A stretch of DNA of 64,000 nt. Source: Brachypodium distachyon (taxonomy: Eukaryota > Streptophyta > Magnoliopsida > Poales > Poaceae). The position numbers were made by a program, and so were the translations under genes. How positions within the stretch are numbered: position 1 is the first letter of the stretch; each line of letters opens with the position of its first letter. The notes below the pieces were generated by a model. The model was not told where the DNA came from and did not search any database. It worked only from the letters and a program-made list of their open reading frames with translations. The stretch covers positions 4,588,001 to 4,652,000 of the forward strand of contig NC_016133.3 of NCBI RefSeq assembly GCF_000005505.3. The letters are read 5' to 3'. Below, one piece after another: positions 11,301-22,860 of the stretch.

Positions 11301-11839
11301 TCTCATGCGGCCCTGTGCTACACCCGATCCACCGCTATACCACGATGCATCCCGCCCCGATCTATCCGGTCGTCCCTGCGTCTGGTCGCCGGTCTGATCG
11401 CGAGCTGAAGCCGTCGTCCGATCCGCGACGTCTTCCCGGCCACTGTGTCGGCCCGATCACCACGCCTGGTCGATCCTTGCCAACCGCAGCCCATCGAACG
11501 GTTCATGCCACCTACCTGAAGTGTCCGACTCCGCTGATCGGAATTCTGATCGCCGCCATGCTCCACCTTGCACCGCATTGGACGTTCCGCGGCACCCGTC
11601 GAGCATGATCATCACACCTCCCACAAGATCTTCCGCATCCCCTCCACCTTGCTCTGATACCATTTGTTACGAAATCCGGCAGATGCACGATCAAAAATGG
11701 TGGTGATTTGTAAAAGATTGAAAAAAAAGGTGGTTTTCTTAGAAGGTTGTCTCAAATGTGGTTGTTCTATGTAATTTTCTCCTCTAAAAAGCGTCTAGAT
11801 GCATGTAATAGAAAGTCACTTAATATGGTACGGAGGGAG
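8332..11839. mobile_element. 3.5 kb composite element with Stowaway-type ends
   Basis: The ends match Stowaway (Tc1/mariner) termini: left ctctttccgttccatattaa, right the inverse of ctccctccgtaccatattaa, each flanked by TA (8330-8331 and 11840-11841). The inverted similarity continues inward for about 155 bases on each side, including a shared block around ccacatttgaggcaacct and ttctaagaaaaccac. The interior holds about 450 bases of GC-rich sequence of unknown origin (8500-8950), then a retrotransposon (8953-11692). No transposase is recognisable, so it is non-autonomous. It separates the P450 pair from the third P450. Confidence 0.75.
8953..11692 (-). mobile_element. Non-coding LTR retrotransposon with one full and one 29-base LTR
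   Basis: On the minus strand a primer-binding site tggtatcagagc (plus-strand gctctgataccat, ending about 11662), complementary to initiator tRNA-Met, sits next to an LTR end. The same 29-base LTR end, starting tgttacgaaatccggcagat on the plus strand, occurs at 8953-8981 and 11664-11692. On the left the LTR continues to about 9292 (ending ctcaaca, next to a purine-rich minus-strand tract). On the right it stops after 29 bases, directly at the DNA-transposon end. The interior of about 2.4 kb has no gag or pol; its longest minus-strand frame (about 215 codons, 10588-11235) shows no known domain. It resembles a large non-autonomous derivative. No target-site duplication is visible. Confidence 0.65.
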
Positions 11840-11841
11840 TA

Positions 11842-12681
11842 TGTTTGCATTTACAATACATGATCATCCTAAAAAAATTGAATTCAATTTTGATTCAAAA
11901 CAATCCGCCCGTAAATGGCAGGGATTTCAGTTCCGGCAAATCCCTGTCCCTCGAGAAAAAAAAAAGGATTCCAGATGCCAAAACCTTTGTTCATCAGTGA
12001 TGGCAGATGAAAAGCAACGGCCGTTATCAGGCTTAGCATGCTCATGCAGTCATGCTCTGTTCCTCTGAAAATAGAAAACAGAGATGGTTTTACCAAAAAA
12101 AATGTATGTATATAATCATTTTAGGTACATGCTAGCACAATCGACTAACAAAAATAATACAGAAATCCAGTGATGAAAATGGCTTTTGATTCATTTGAAC
12201 GATCCATGGAGGAGTAACAACTTTTGTGAACCTTTGTACCACGTACAAACTAGCACACTCCTCCGTGGCCGTGGACCTTTGTCGTCCTCTTCCTTGACGC
12301 TCACCGGTGTACCACAGCAGGATGCAGACCTGCTCATTGTGCTCAAGGCGATTCTCCCCTCCCCTGCAGACACATCTATTGTGAAAAAAAATACAAACAA
12401 AACAAAAAATAGCTAGCCATATAAATAATAAAAATGGATAAAAAATAAGATAATAAGGCCCACAGAATTAGAGAGAATTACGAGGATTCACCACAGTACC
12501 AAAAAAAAAAACATAGCGGCGAGCTGCGTGCCTGCATGGATCACGGAATGCACAGAAATCGTGTGACAAGCCGGACAGATCGTATAACAATGCTTCATAC
12601 TGCTACGTTGCAGCCTGCATCTTTCAGACTTGCTACTCCTCCCGCGCCCCCACCACTGGAGCCATCTCCGAACCGTTGATC
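11842..12681. other. Promoter-side spacer of P450 copy 3
   Basis: This AT-rich spacer has no recognisable gene, and I could not fix a TATA box. A short palindrome-like region and A-runs are present but nothing I can name. Confidence 0.4.
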
Positions 12682-14320
12682 ATGGCCGTCGACCTCCCAC
12701 TGATATATCTACTGCTGGCACCTCTCCTCGTCCTCCTCCCCTTGCTGCTCTTCGCCTCCAGACGCTCTTCGTCCGGCGTTGCGCGGCCACCGCCGGGGCC
12801 GTGGGCGCTTCCGGTCATCGGCCACCTGCACCACCTGGCCGGCGGGCTCCCGCACCGGGCCCTGCGCGACCTGGCCCAGCGCCACGGCCCGCTGATGCTG
12901 CTCCGGTTCGGCGAGGTCCCCGTGGTGGTGGCCACCTCCCCGGCCGCGGCCCGCGAGGTGACCAAGACCCACGACCCGGCCTTCGCGTCGCGGCCCGTCG
13001 GGCCCATGTCGCGCCTCTGGTTCCAGGGCTCCGAGGGCCTCGTCTTCGCGCCCTACGGCGACGCCTGGCGCCAGCTCCGCCGGATCTGCACCCAGGAGCT
13101 CCTCTCCGCCCGCCGCGTCACCTCCTTCCGCCCCGTCCGCCGCCACGAGCTCCAACGCCTTCTCCGCTCCGTCGCGGCCGAATCTTCTTCTTCTTCTTCT
13201 CCACGTCCGGCAGTGAACCTGACGGAGCTGATCGCGGCGTACGTGGCGGACTCCACGGTGCGCGCCATCATCGGCAGCCGCCCGTTCCAGGGCCGCGACG
13301 CGTGCCTGAAGCTGTTCGAGGACCTGTTCCGGATGATGCCCGGGCTGAGCTTGCCGGACCTGTTCCCGTCCTCGCGCCTCGCGGTGCTCCTCAGCCGCGA
13401 GCCCGCCCGGATCAAGCGGTGCCGGCGCGAGATGCTAAGGATCATGGACGCCGTCATCCTGGAGCACAGGGAGCACAAAGCCGCCGCCGCCGCCAAAGCT
13501 GCCGGCGGGGACGGGAAAGAAGACGAAGACTTGCTCGACGTGCTCCTCGGGCTCCAGGATGAAGCCGGCTCCCAGCACCCGCTCACCACCGACAACATCA
13601 AATTCGTCATCATTGTAAGCTCTGCTCTGTTAATTAGCTGCAGGACAAGTTAATTAGCTGTTGCTCTGTTTCGTGCAGGACATGTTCGCGGCGGGGAGCG
13701 AGACGGCGACGACGGCGCTGCAGTGGGTGATGGCGGAGCTGATGCGGAACCCGAGGGTCCGTCACAAGGCGCAGGAGGAGGTCCGGCGAGCGCTGTCGGG
13801 CCACCGCGAGGTGAACGAGGACGCCCTGGGCAGCCTCCGGTACGCGCAGATGGTGATCAAGGAGACGCTGAGGCTGCACGTGCCAGGCCCGCTGCTGACG
13901 CTGCGGCAGTGCCGGACGCCGTGCCGGGTGCTCGGCTTCGACGTGCCCGTGGGCACCACGGTGCTGGTGAACGCGTGGGCCATCGCCAGGGACCCTGAGC
14001 ACTGGGAGGACCCCGAGGAGTTCAAGCCGGAGAGGTTCGATCAGGAGAGCGGCGCCGGCGCCGGAGGGAGGGATTTTAAGGGGACGGACTTCGAGTTCGT
14101 GCCGTTCGGCGCCGGGAGGAGGATGTGCCCCGGGATGACGTTCGGGCTGGCGCACATCGAGCTCGCGCTCGCGGCGCTGCTGTTCCACTTCGACCTTGAG
14201 CTGCCTGCAGGCGTGGACGCGGCGGGGCTGGACATGGCGGAGGAGGCCGGGATAACTACCAGGAGGAGGGACGACCTCCTCGTCGTCGCCAACACTCGTG
14301 TTCCGGTGCCGGCAGAGTAG
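12682..14320 (+). CDS. Cytochrome P450, CYP71-clan (A-type), copy 3
   Basis: Exons 12682-13614 and 13679-14320 flank a 64-base intron in phase 0 at the same place as in copies 1 and 2; the product has 524 residues. Landmarks are an N-terminal anchor with a long leucine run, PPGPW, I-helix AGSETATT, KETLR, PERF and FGAGRRMCPG with Cys461. The start is the first ATG in frame. A serine tract and longer Ala/Lys-rich loop before the intron distinguish it from the other two, so it is an older paralogue. The intron contains a direct repeat (ttaattagctg twice) and an upstream decoy acceptor (gcag at 13640-13643) that would shift the frame. ER monooxygenase; substrate unknown. Confidence 0.92.
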
Positions 14321-15171
14321 ACTAGACCGGCCATTGCTGTGACTCAGCAATGCCGATATGTAAGCGACAAATCTGACGTATCCAGACTGAAATTGCCAAA
14401 CCGGTGATCACTTTATATTTACAAGATATATATACATTGTAATGCAAGTGTAAACATATCGAAGAGGAATTGCCGATCTGCTAACAAAGAATTGCTGAAA
14501 GTACAGACTTGCGACACATAGCAAGCAACTTCTAACTAACAGAGCATAAATCAAGTGAATTGTGATCTTTTTGGTAAAAAGAACAGAAATCACAAAAGGT
14601 AATGTTATAAATTGTCTGCCGTCCAACTGAGGTATTGCAATTTCCAAATCTTCTGTGGAGGTAAGCAAAGTTTCCAGGCAAATTTCCAAACCTTATGTCT
14701 GAATCAGAATCATTATAGCCACAACACCTATTATCCTGGGAAGGTAGACCACTATCCTCTTGTGGTCAAATTCATGATTGTTCCGGAATGTTTTTGCAGA
14801 ATTTGGTTCATGTTAATTTCATTGTTTCACATGTGGGTGTGGCACAACTATTCCGAACCTGAAGGTAGTAGACAATTGTTTGCTGCAAACTTGGCGTGTA
14901 AATTAGCATATATAAATGCACTGTGTCAACGTCGTGAATTATATTTTATTTTTGCAACTTTTAAATATTGTTTTTTTGACGAGATAATCGCCAGAGACTG
15001 TTCGGACACACAAGAAGTTGCGTGGTCTGCAGAGATTGAAAGTTGCACCGTCCATCTTCCACAAGCAGCCACCCAAGGCGAAACCATAATTTCTAGCAAC
15101 CATCAGTGACAGTCCGCAGAATCCACAGACCCTAGAGCAAGAGCGCTCAGCACGGCAAGCCGGCAACGACC
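14321..15171. other. Intergenic, no gene seen
   Basis: This stretch contains the 3' flank of P450 copy 3 and the leader of the first cyclase gene. A 165-codon plus-strand frame (14612-15109) has no family features and AT-rich codon use, unlike real exons here. The last 60 bases match the leader of the second cyclase gene (GAGCGCTC and CACGGCAAG shared). Confidence 0.5.
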
Positions 15172-17490
15172 ATGGCGGCGGCTGCTCTCTCCCTCTTCCT
15201 CCTCTTCCAGCTCCTCCTCCTCCCCGCGCGCCACGCTCTCGCCACGACGACCGCCGGCGACGCGCACCCGGGCTACGCGGGCGCGGAGGCCGAAACCTGC
15301 GGGCCGGAGCCCGGAAACGGCGGCCCCATGGGCCGGCGGCGTCACGGCCCGGCGCTGGAGGAGTACGGCGGCGGGCGCATCGTGGACATCACGCACCCTT
15401 ACCGGGCCGACCTGCCGGCGTTTGCCACGGGCGCGACGATCGGCCCGCTGGTGCGGCTCAAGGACTCCATGCTGAACGGGTCCGAGTACAACTTGTCGGA
15501 GCTCCGGATGGAGTGCCACCTGGGCACCCACGTCGACGCGCCGGGCCACATGAACCAGGCCCACTTCGCCGCCGGCCTCGACGTCGACACGCTGGACCTC
15601 GCCACCCTCAACGGTGCGCATTATCCAAGCTACAGTAATGTCGTCTGATTCAGGACAGCTCTGAGCATGAGAAACAGATTAACAGAGTATACCCCTTTAA
15701 AATTGTTCCGAGTGCAGGCTTCTGTAAGACTGTAACGATCTAGCCGGATGATTTGCGTATATGAGACTTCATTAAAGTTATTAGCATGATGGAGTACGTG
15801 GAAATGATTTGACAATTGACCGATTCTTGTTCCTGGACAGGTCCTGCGTTGCTGGTTGATGTTCAGAGACACACGAATATAACAGGTAGGGTACACTGCT
15901 GTTTTTTCACAGACGATCATCTGCATTTTATTTCCTCTGATCCTAAAATTCTTGACTCAAATTTGCCCAAATATGGATGTATCTATCTATTCTTAAAAAC
16001 GTATAGATATATTAATATTTCGACAACAATTTAGGATCGGAGGGAGTGAAGATAAGAAATGCTGAGTTGCTGAAATTCTTTTTTCACGAGAAGTGTTGAC
16101 ATTGCCAGTAAAAATATTCCATTTGCATGCACGGTGTCTAGTATTTGGTATACTACATGACGCCACGCACGTTGTTGTGAAAATTTTTAGTTAACATACG
16201 TGAGCCCACGTTGTTGAGAACATACATGAGTGGAAAGTAGCAACAAAAGAGTATCCAGTGAAAATGTATAATGGAATTGTATGATAGATTATAGATTTTT
16301 CACTTAGTGAAAATAGCTTGATGAAAAATAGCATGCATGCATGTGCAAAAAATATGAGTGTTCCACTAAATAGGTATGAACAAATTAATGGTGTGATGAT
16401 GTGGCATGCTTGTATGTTGAGAGAAATCAAGTAGGGGGTTTCTTCTACTTAAATATAAAAGATAAGGCCACCTTTAACACTATGCAGCTGAAGCAATGGA
16501 ATCCCTTAATATACCGAAAGGCGTTCGCCGCGTTCTCTTCAGGACATTGAACACAGACAAGTATGGCCTATTTTAAGGAGTTATTCAACTACATAATACA
16601 GTTTTCACCATGTCATCACTTGACCGTTTTATGGGGTTGTACTGAACCTGTATGCAAGCAAATATATGTAGGGGGCTCATGTGGAAGGCAGGAGGTGATA
16701 TGAGTTTTGTTGGATTTACAAAGGATGGTGCGGATTGGTTAGTTGACAACACCGACATCAAGCTTGTCGGTAAGTAATTAGGAGCTACATTTGGTATTAC
16801 AAGACATACCATGCGTATTAATATCCATTCTCTTATGATCTGGTGTAGTGCACATATTTGCCAGAACCCTACTAGTTATAATATGCATTTCCTTATCTTA
16901 TGTAAATTTGTAAATTTAAAATTTAACATACTGATACGGCAATTCTGCAGGGCTTGATTATCTATCCGTTGCGTCATTTGAGCACTCAGTCCCTGCCCAT
17001 GTGGTCTTTTTCAAAAATGCGGTAAGATGCTACCCTTCCCTGGTCCTAAAAAGAAGGGAAAATGGAAAGCCGGTCAACACCGTTGCCCTTCTCCTATGCT
17101 GCTTATTCCCTTGGTCTACTGCAGCAAATTACCTTCACAAGCTTTACTGACTAAACAGCAACATGAAAACATGTTATTACAGCATTGCATGTAATGACAA
17201 GTTGGCCAGTGTCTTGGTACAGCAATGTCCTTACTAATGTGATACTCCTCAACAGAAGATCACAGTTAATGTGTCAACCTGATCAAGATCAGAACGAACT
17301 CACCTTTCGAAAGATTGCATTATTAATTGAAACCATAAGTTGATTCCTTACTTTGGTCTGTCAGGATATCATCCTAGTGGAGGCTCTGAAACTAGACAAC
17401 ATCAAGGCTGGATTATACATGCTGCACTGCTTACCTCTAAGACTGGTTGGATCTGAGGGTTCACCAGTCAGGTGCATCCTTATCAAGTGA
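15172..17490 (+). CDS. Secreted cyclase/kynurenine formamidase-like protein, copy 1
   Basis: Six exons: 15172-15613, 15841-15885, 16488-16560, 16672-16769, 16951-17021, 17365-17490; 284 residues. It belongs to the metal-dependent cyclase family (PF04199, formamidase fold; Arabidopsis CYCLASE1-like proteins). The metal-binding signature [11 protein letters not shown] starts at residue 116, preceded by IVDITH, and the C terminus contains [17 protein letters not shown]. Residues 1-24 form a signal peptide, so entry into the secretory pathway or cell wall is expected. The exon-intron structure is identical to that of copy 2 at 29 kb. The biochemical substrate of the plant members is not settled, and kynurenine formamidase activity is only inferred from the fold. 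Intron 2 carries a Stowaway MITE. Confidence 0.92.
15934..16046. mobile_element. Stowaway MITE in intron 2 of cyclase copy 1
   Basis: Ends ctctgatcctaaaattcttg and tttaggatcggagggag form inverted repeats, with internal cgt..atagatata and atttcgacaacaa typical of this family. About 113 bases. The corresponding intron of copy 2 lacks it, so the insertion followed the duplication. Confidence 0.8.
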
Positions 17491-20476
17491 TCACTTCCCT
17501 GATGCTCTTTCCGAAGCCTGCGGATGCATGGTGCCCACTGATGCTATATCCTGGCTAATGTCCTGATCCAGTCCATATCAGTAACAATAAAATGCCGTGT
17601 GTCATCATGTATATATATACTTATACTATCACCCAGATATTTTCAATCGGCGACCAAAATGTAGCTAGAATTATTACAGATAAGTCACTGGTGCAAGGCA
17701 AACTTACAGTAGTCATGGCACTCTGCTCGGTCTGCTGTTACCCTTGTAATCCCACACTGAACCACATGACTACATGAGTCAGAAATTTTCAAGTAGCTTT
17801 TGCTTTCACCTTGAAAGTTTCAAGCTATTTATGCAATATTTCAACTCTCCTGTTATGAAGCCGGCTAGTACTATTCTCAGTACTGCTACTTTGAACTCTT
17901 TGTAATGCTCTGCTGTCATGTAATATAAAATGGGTTGCATGCTCGTGACGATGGCTGCATATGGATGATACAGCAAGTGGTTTTCTTATTGATTTTTCAT
18001 GATTAACATAGCAACTATCTTGATACTCGTATTTAAAAAGTTGTGTGCACCCCTAGTGGGTGCAAAGGCCAGCTCTTCTCTCCCAAAATTTTATAGCTAG
18101 ACAGATATCTGACATCCACCGAAGTAAATGAAATGCAGTCCTAACTTAGGCTTCTGGAACTACTGGATTTCCAAAATGCTCAAACTGGGTACTGCGGAGA
18201 AAGTACATAAGAGGACTTCACATGATGCTGCAAATAGATGAACAATGCTGACAAAGTCCACCAAATCACAATAGGAGAATCATGGTGCGACTATTGGCAT
18301 CTGCATCCCCAAGCTTTCCCCAGCAACTAAAAACAGGGACGATAACCTTGTATGAAACTAGACTAGCATTTAGTAACAGAAACTAGAGAACCATGTAGTC
18401 ACGTCACCAAATGACATTGATATTTTACCAATACCAATTATGTAAGTTGGAGTATAAACCTGTATGTCCTAGCGGCATGACACAGATCAAGTCAGTATGA
18501 ACGGAAATAATGCAATCACGAACATCACACAAATAATATGAGCACCAATTTTACACCTCGGTCTCATGATGCCTTCATACATGTCAGCACATGTAGGACA
18601 GGACGACAGGTTGTTGTGTCGATTACAATAACGAGAACAACAGGGAATCGACAAATAAAAAGGAGAACATGTAAAAACAACATTTTCATCCGATGCAAAG
18701 CACCAGGACGGAGACTGCACATTCTTGTCGCCCTGTAGTTTGGCTGCGCCCTTGCCTTCTCGCTGTTAAACACAACCAACATTCAGCAAAAGGCATTCAC
18801 AAACCCTGGAATTCCATCTTGCGAACCTGTCACCAGTAAAGGCTATATTCAGAACATATTTCTTCACTTTTGAAGAAACAGATTTCAGTCCAAGATAGGG
18901 CCAAGGCCAATTATGGTCCCTGTGGCACAGCCTGCTATGGTTGAACGGCCTCTTGCAATTCTGTTCATTGTCAAAAGATAGATGTCCTGGTTATTTCTAA
19001 GTTGCTTTATCATCAAATAAATAAGTTTTACAGTCAGCTACCTTATTCTCTAACCGCCAGTTTACTTGCCAAAGTTTGTTTTATTAACTACAATACGAGT
19101 AAAAAAGTGCAATGAAACTCATCACACATTTAAAAAATTACAAAGCGAAACAAAACAAAATGAATAGGAATAACCGCATAAGTGGTGGAAAAACATATAA
19201 ATAAACACTTGAGCAAAGGAAACACACTTCAGTAATAGTTTTGGCTTCACTTCTAATCTTTGAGGACCACAAACAAGAAATGCAACAGTCAAATTTGAAT
19301 TTGTTTTACAAGTACTCTACCTTGCTCCAAAAACTTTTGCAGTGACATTCCCATTTCCCAACATGGATGGAGTTATTACTCCTTGATAGATTATTTAGGA
19401 ATAGTAAAATAGTTCAAATCATGGCTGAACAATATAAACTTGAGCAAAGGAACTTATATCTGAAACTTCCCAGGCATGACAATTTCATGATACAAAATTG
19501 CACACTAATCATTCAATGACTATGTTCATTCAAACTGACAGCCCATGGAAATTGGACAGATTGAAGACTAGCTGACAGCATGACTGAACAATAAAAAATG
19601 CCTGAGTTTCAGTTTGCATCATCGGAAAGAAATATCAAACATGGGTGGAGTTATTACTCTTTGATAGATTATTAGGAATAGCAAAATAGTTCAAAACTTC
19701 AAATCATGGTTGAACAAAAAGGTAGGCAGGGGTTGCATTGTAATTCCCAAAATTGGTTACAGGGCATTATCCATGATTCAGACTTCATTTACGAAAGTAG
19801 TCGTAGCATACTAAGATTAGTAAATGATAGCTAGAATCCGTCCAGTGTGCTTTTCTGCTGATATAAACATAGCTGATGCTTGAAGAGTGTGCAGAAAACA
19901 ATCATGTAAAATTGTGAACAAACAAAAGCAGTTTCAAATATTAACATCTCTGAAACATCTCGGACATGATTTTTTTGTTATGAAATCAAAAGCAGAATAT
20001 TTCCATGATGTTCCAACAACTATTTGGCATTCGCTATATCTTCTGGAGATTCAGGATTTAAATATTGTGTATTGGACAAACCACAAGTATGCAATATTTA
20101 AATACAATGTAGTCAGCTATGTAGCACCTTGGTGCTCACGGTACACAATACAAAATTCCACACCAATCATTCTATGACTATATTCATTCAAACTGTCAGC
20201 CTATGGATTAGCATCTGCAAACATATTGAAGAATTAACTGCCAGCGTGACTAAACAATGAAAATTGCCTGCGTTTCAGTTTGCATCTTCGCAAAGAAAAA
20301 GTTGCAGTTTGTATAAAATATGGATATTTATCATACAGAAATCTATCTAATTATCTTCACAACTAGCTAATACAAAACTCAAGCTTTAAAATAAAGCTAG
20401 GTTGCACTTTGAAATTGAACTAATGAAAGCAATTAAGAGAACATAGTAATGATCACCTGATTCAAGTTCCTGAAGA
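17491..20476. other. Intergenic, convergent 3' flanks of cyclase copy 1 and the F-box gene
   Basis: An AATAAA signal at 17586-17591, about 95 bases after the cyclase stop, is the likely polyadenylation signal (copy 2 has the same arrangement). The rest is AT-rich with no coding gene seen. A minus-strand acceptor-like ctgttaaac at about 18768, together with a donor-like GT just after the F-box stop (about 20457), suggests that the F-box transcript may have a spliced 3' UTR ending near 18430; this is weak. Confidence 0.45.
19360..20300. repeat. Diverged tandem segmental duplication
   Basis: Blocks repeat in order. 'ggtggagttattactc.ttgatagatta' plus aaatagttcaaa occurs near 19365 and 19645. 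A longer block (acaaaatt.cacac.aatcatt, ccttcaaactg.cagcc, and aaaatgcctgagtttcagtt versus aaattgcctgcgtttcagtt) occurs near 19490-19632 and 20145-20300. The copies are clearly diverged. No gene lies inside. Confidence 0.6.
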
Positions 20477-21223
20477 TCATTCCTCTGCTGCCCCATCAGA
20501 ATCCGAGAGAGGTAGAAGCGTACCCAATCCAATAACATGTCCATTCAGGCATACGAAATACTCCACAGAATCATCGTAAGCACCCAGCCTGGCGGAAGCA
20601 CTTGCCGGCATCATATCAGCCTGCAGCATGTTCCATAGCTTAGCCTTACAATAGGGGCACACCTCCCTTGGATGGAACCTAGCCCGCTTCTCAATCAAGA
20701 TCTTCTTGACCCTTGAAGTGGCAAACGACTTGAAGATGCCACGGAAGAAACCCAAGTCGCCTTCTTCCCCCTGGTCAAGATGCTCACACGGATCCGAAAC
20801 ATACAAGACATCCATCCTACACTGCACAGGCAGAAAGCTCTTGCCCGCAGTCCTTGAAAAGCGTGTCCTAAACACAAAGTGTCCTGGGACATGAACGTTG
20901 CTGAACAGCCCCCCTTTTGTGCAGCCATTACAATAGATGAGCAGCTTCCCAAGCGCCTTCCAGTTCCCATCGACAATGTGGCTGCCATCTGAATGCAAAT
21001 CCAGCATCATCTTCGGCGCCCTGGCATGGCAGAACTCCTTCCAAAGCACCTGTTTCGCAACCTCATCGAACCACTTGCATACGCAGGAGAGGATGGCGAT
21101 TTGCCTGGGGTTCCAGTTCATGTGGCGGAAGACTAGGAACAGCGCATCCTCGCTGAGGTGGCCCTTGATGCAAGCGCAGCTCGCCGAGTGCGTGCAGCGG
21201 TGCTGCTTCACTACCAACACCAT
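20477..21223 (-). CDS. EID1-like F-box protein (EDL3 type)
   Basis: A single-exon gene of 248 residues. The F-box lies near the N terminus (about residues 21-60: GHLSEDALFLVFRHMNW then ILSCVCKWFDEVAKQVLW), after a short Cys/His-rich start. The rest matches EID1-like F-box proteins: KMMLDLHSDGSHIVDGNWKALG, GHFVFRTRFSRTAGKSFLP, DVLYVSDPCEHLD, and a CPYCKAKLW motif. Such proteins are substrate receptors of SCF ubiquitin ligases; in Arabidopsis EDL3 is linked to abscisic acid and light/flowering signalling. The start at 21223 is the first true ATG in frame. A repetitive element begins about 36 bases upstream of it, so the 5' UTR and promoter are interrupted or supplied by that element. Confidence 0.9.
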   Translation of the reverse strand: MVLVVKQHRCTHSASCACIKGHLSEDALFLVFRHMNWNPRQIAILSCVCKWFDEVAKQVLWKEFCHARAPKMMLDLHSDGSHIVDGNWKALGKLLIYCNGCTKGGLFSNVHVPGHFVFRTRFSRTAGKSFLPVQCRMDVLYVSDPCEHLDQGEEGDLGFFRGIFKSFATSRVKKILIEKRARFHPREVCPYCKAKLWNMLQADMMPASASARLGAYDDSVEYFVCLNGHVIGLGTLLPLSDSDGAAEE

Positions 21224-21258
21224 TTCCAGCAAGCAACGCCTACCTCCTCAGCACAGGT

Positions 21259-21795
21259 GGAGGATCCAGTAGGGCAAGGTAGGGCGGTCGCCCTACCTTG
21301 ATTTTTGCCTCGCTTGCGAATTGGAGAAAATTAAGGAGATGAAAGGGGGAGCTAAAAGGCGGAATCGGTTCGTGGGGTGATGGGAGGAGAAACGGTCGGG
21401 AGCGAGAGAGTCGAAGGGGAGACCAACCGGCGGTGGCGGCGCTCGCGCGAGGAGGACGACGAGCGAGGGGAGGGGTGTAGGGTGCTCGCGCGAGGGGGCT
21501 GGGGCGGCGCTCGACAGCGGGATGCGCCAGAAGGAGGGAGGGCGGCGGCGCTCGCGCGAGGATGAAGAAGCGAGGGGATGGGTCTAGGGTGCTCGCGCGA
21601 GGAGGAAGACGAGCGAGTGAGCTGGGGCGGCGCTCGGCAGCGGGATGCGCCAGTAGGACGGAGGAGCGGCGGCGCTCCCGCGAGGAGGAAGACGAGCGAG
21701 GGTAGGGATCTAGGGCGCTTGGCAGCGAGATGGGCCAGAAGGAGAGAGGGGTGCGGAACAGGAAGGGAAAGAGGAAAAAGGGAGTGTAGGAATTC
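21259..21795. repeat. Dispersed palindrome-bearing repeat, copy A
   Basis: It begins ggaggatccagtagggc and contains a near-perfect 26-base palindrome at 21275-21300 (one mismatch pair), then a block shared with 46015-46272 (gggaggagaaacggtcggga, ggaatc.gttcgtg). After that come about three imperfect units of roughly 100 bases rich in ctcgcgcgaggagga and ggcggcgctcg..agcgggatgcgcca. It is GC-rich, unlike its surroundings. Long open frames on both strands come from this base composition and show no domain. Confidence 0.75.
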
Positions 21796-22860
21796 ATCAA
21801 GCTTCAAGAAATTTTCGATCATTAGAATTTGTCTATGTTTTTTCATCCTTTTAAAGCTCTTCTGTACAACGTCGATCTCCACACATGTCCGGTCAACTTA
21901 GAAATAGCCGGTTGGTTATACTGTGGTGATGCACTCAAAGAATTTTATAGACGCAACTCTCGTTTAAATGTAGTCCTACATTCACATGAGTTCCCGTCCA
22001 CACATATTGCATGGATATTGAATGCAAATTAATTATTAAATCATTCTGGACATTGCATGATATCGAATGCAAATCAATTATTAATTAATTTTAATGCCAA
22101 CTCCATATTCTGTAACGGCTACTGTAGATTTCATGTGAATTATGTAAATTGCCAACCTCTCTCTCATTCTTATTTTAATTTTTATATAAAAAAGATTTGT
22201 GTTTTCTCTAACTTCTAGTTTTCATGTAAATTTACTTTTAAAATTTAGCTATTGCGGGTTCATGTGGAACATATGTACAAAAATCAATTTGAGAACTTTT
22301 CAACTCTTTGTTTGAATTCTATAAAATAATTATATTATTAATCTCTACTTCTATTTAGGACATAGAATTATTTACAAAAATATAAATTTATGAATTTTAT
22401 ATTGAGTTAAAACCAAACTGCTAATTAAATTCATTTTCCCCTGAAACTCATATATTCATTTTTTCCACATAGCATAATATATCGTATGGTAGTGTTGATC
22501 TTCAAGCATAACCATTTTTTTCAACTCCGGTTTTTCATCAAAATTGTTTTTTTTCTCCCTTAAATAATTGTAATCTTGATCATGCTTCTACATGTGAGTT
22601 GCATCTCACGTACATACGTGGTGCTAGAGTATGGATCCTTCACAAGAAAATTAAGGATTTGAACCCACATATTTTTTTTTAAAAAATCCCTTCGGAACAC
22701 ATGAAGTCCTCTTATGGATACCCATATATAGCATGTTTTAACTCACAAGAATTTTGAAAAAAGAAAATCTAACATGATCGTGGTGCTCGTGCACACAAAA
22801 AAATAATCAATGAGCGTTCCTTTGTTTGAAATTCCTGCGGGATACATGTGGAGCATGCAA
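21796..22860. other. AT-rich spacer between F-box gene and MITE
   Basis: I see no gene, transposon end or tandem repeat here; short frames only. Confidence 0.45.

Noticed and set aside
14612..15109. 165-codon frame before cyclase copy 1
   Set aside because: AT-rich codon use unlike neighbouring exons, no domain, no splice partners; likely chance.
21240..21882. Pro/Ser/Arg-rich frames upstream of the F-box gene
   Set aside because: They lie in the GC-rich tandem part of a dispersed repeat and lack any domain.
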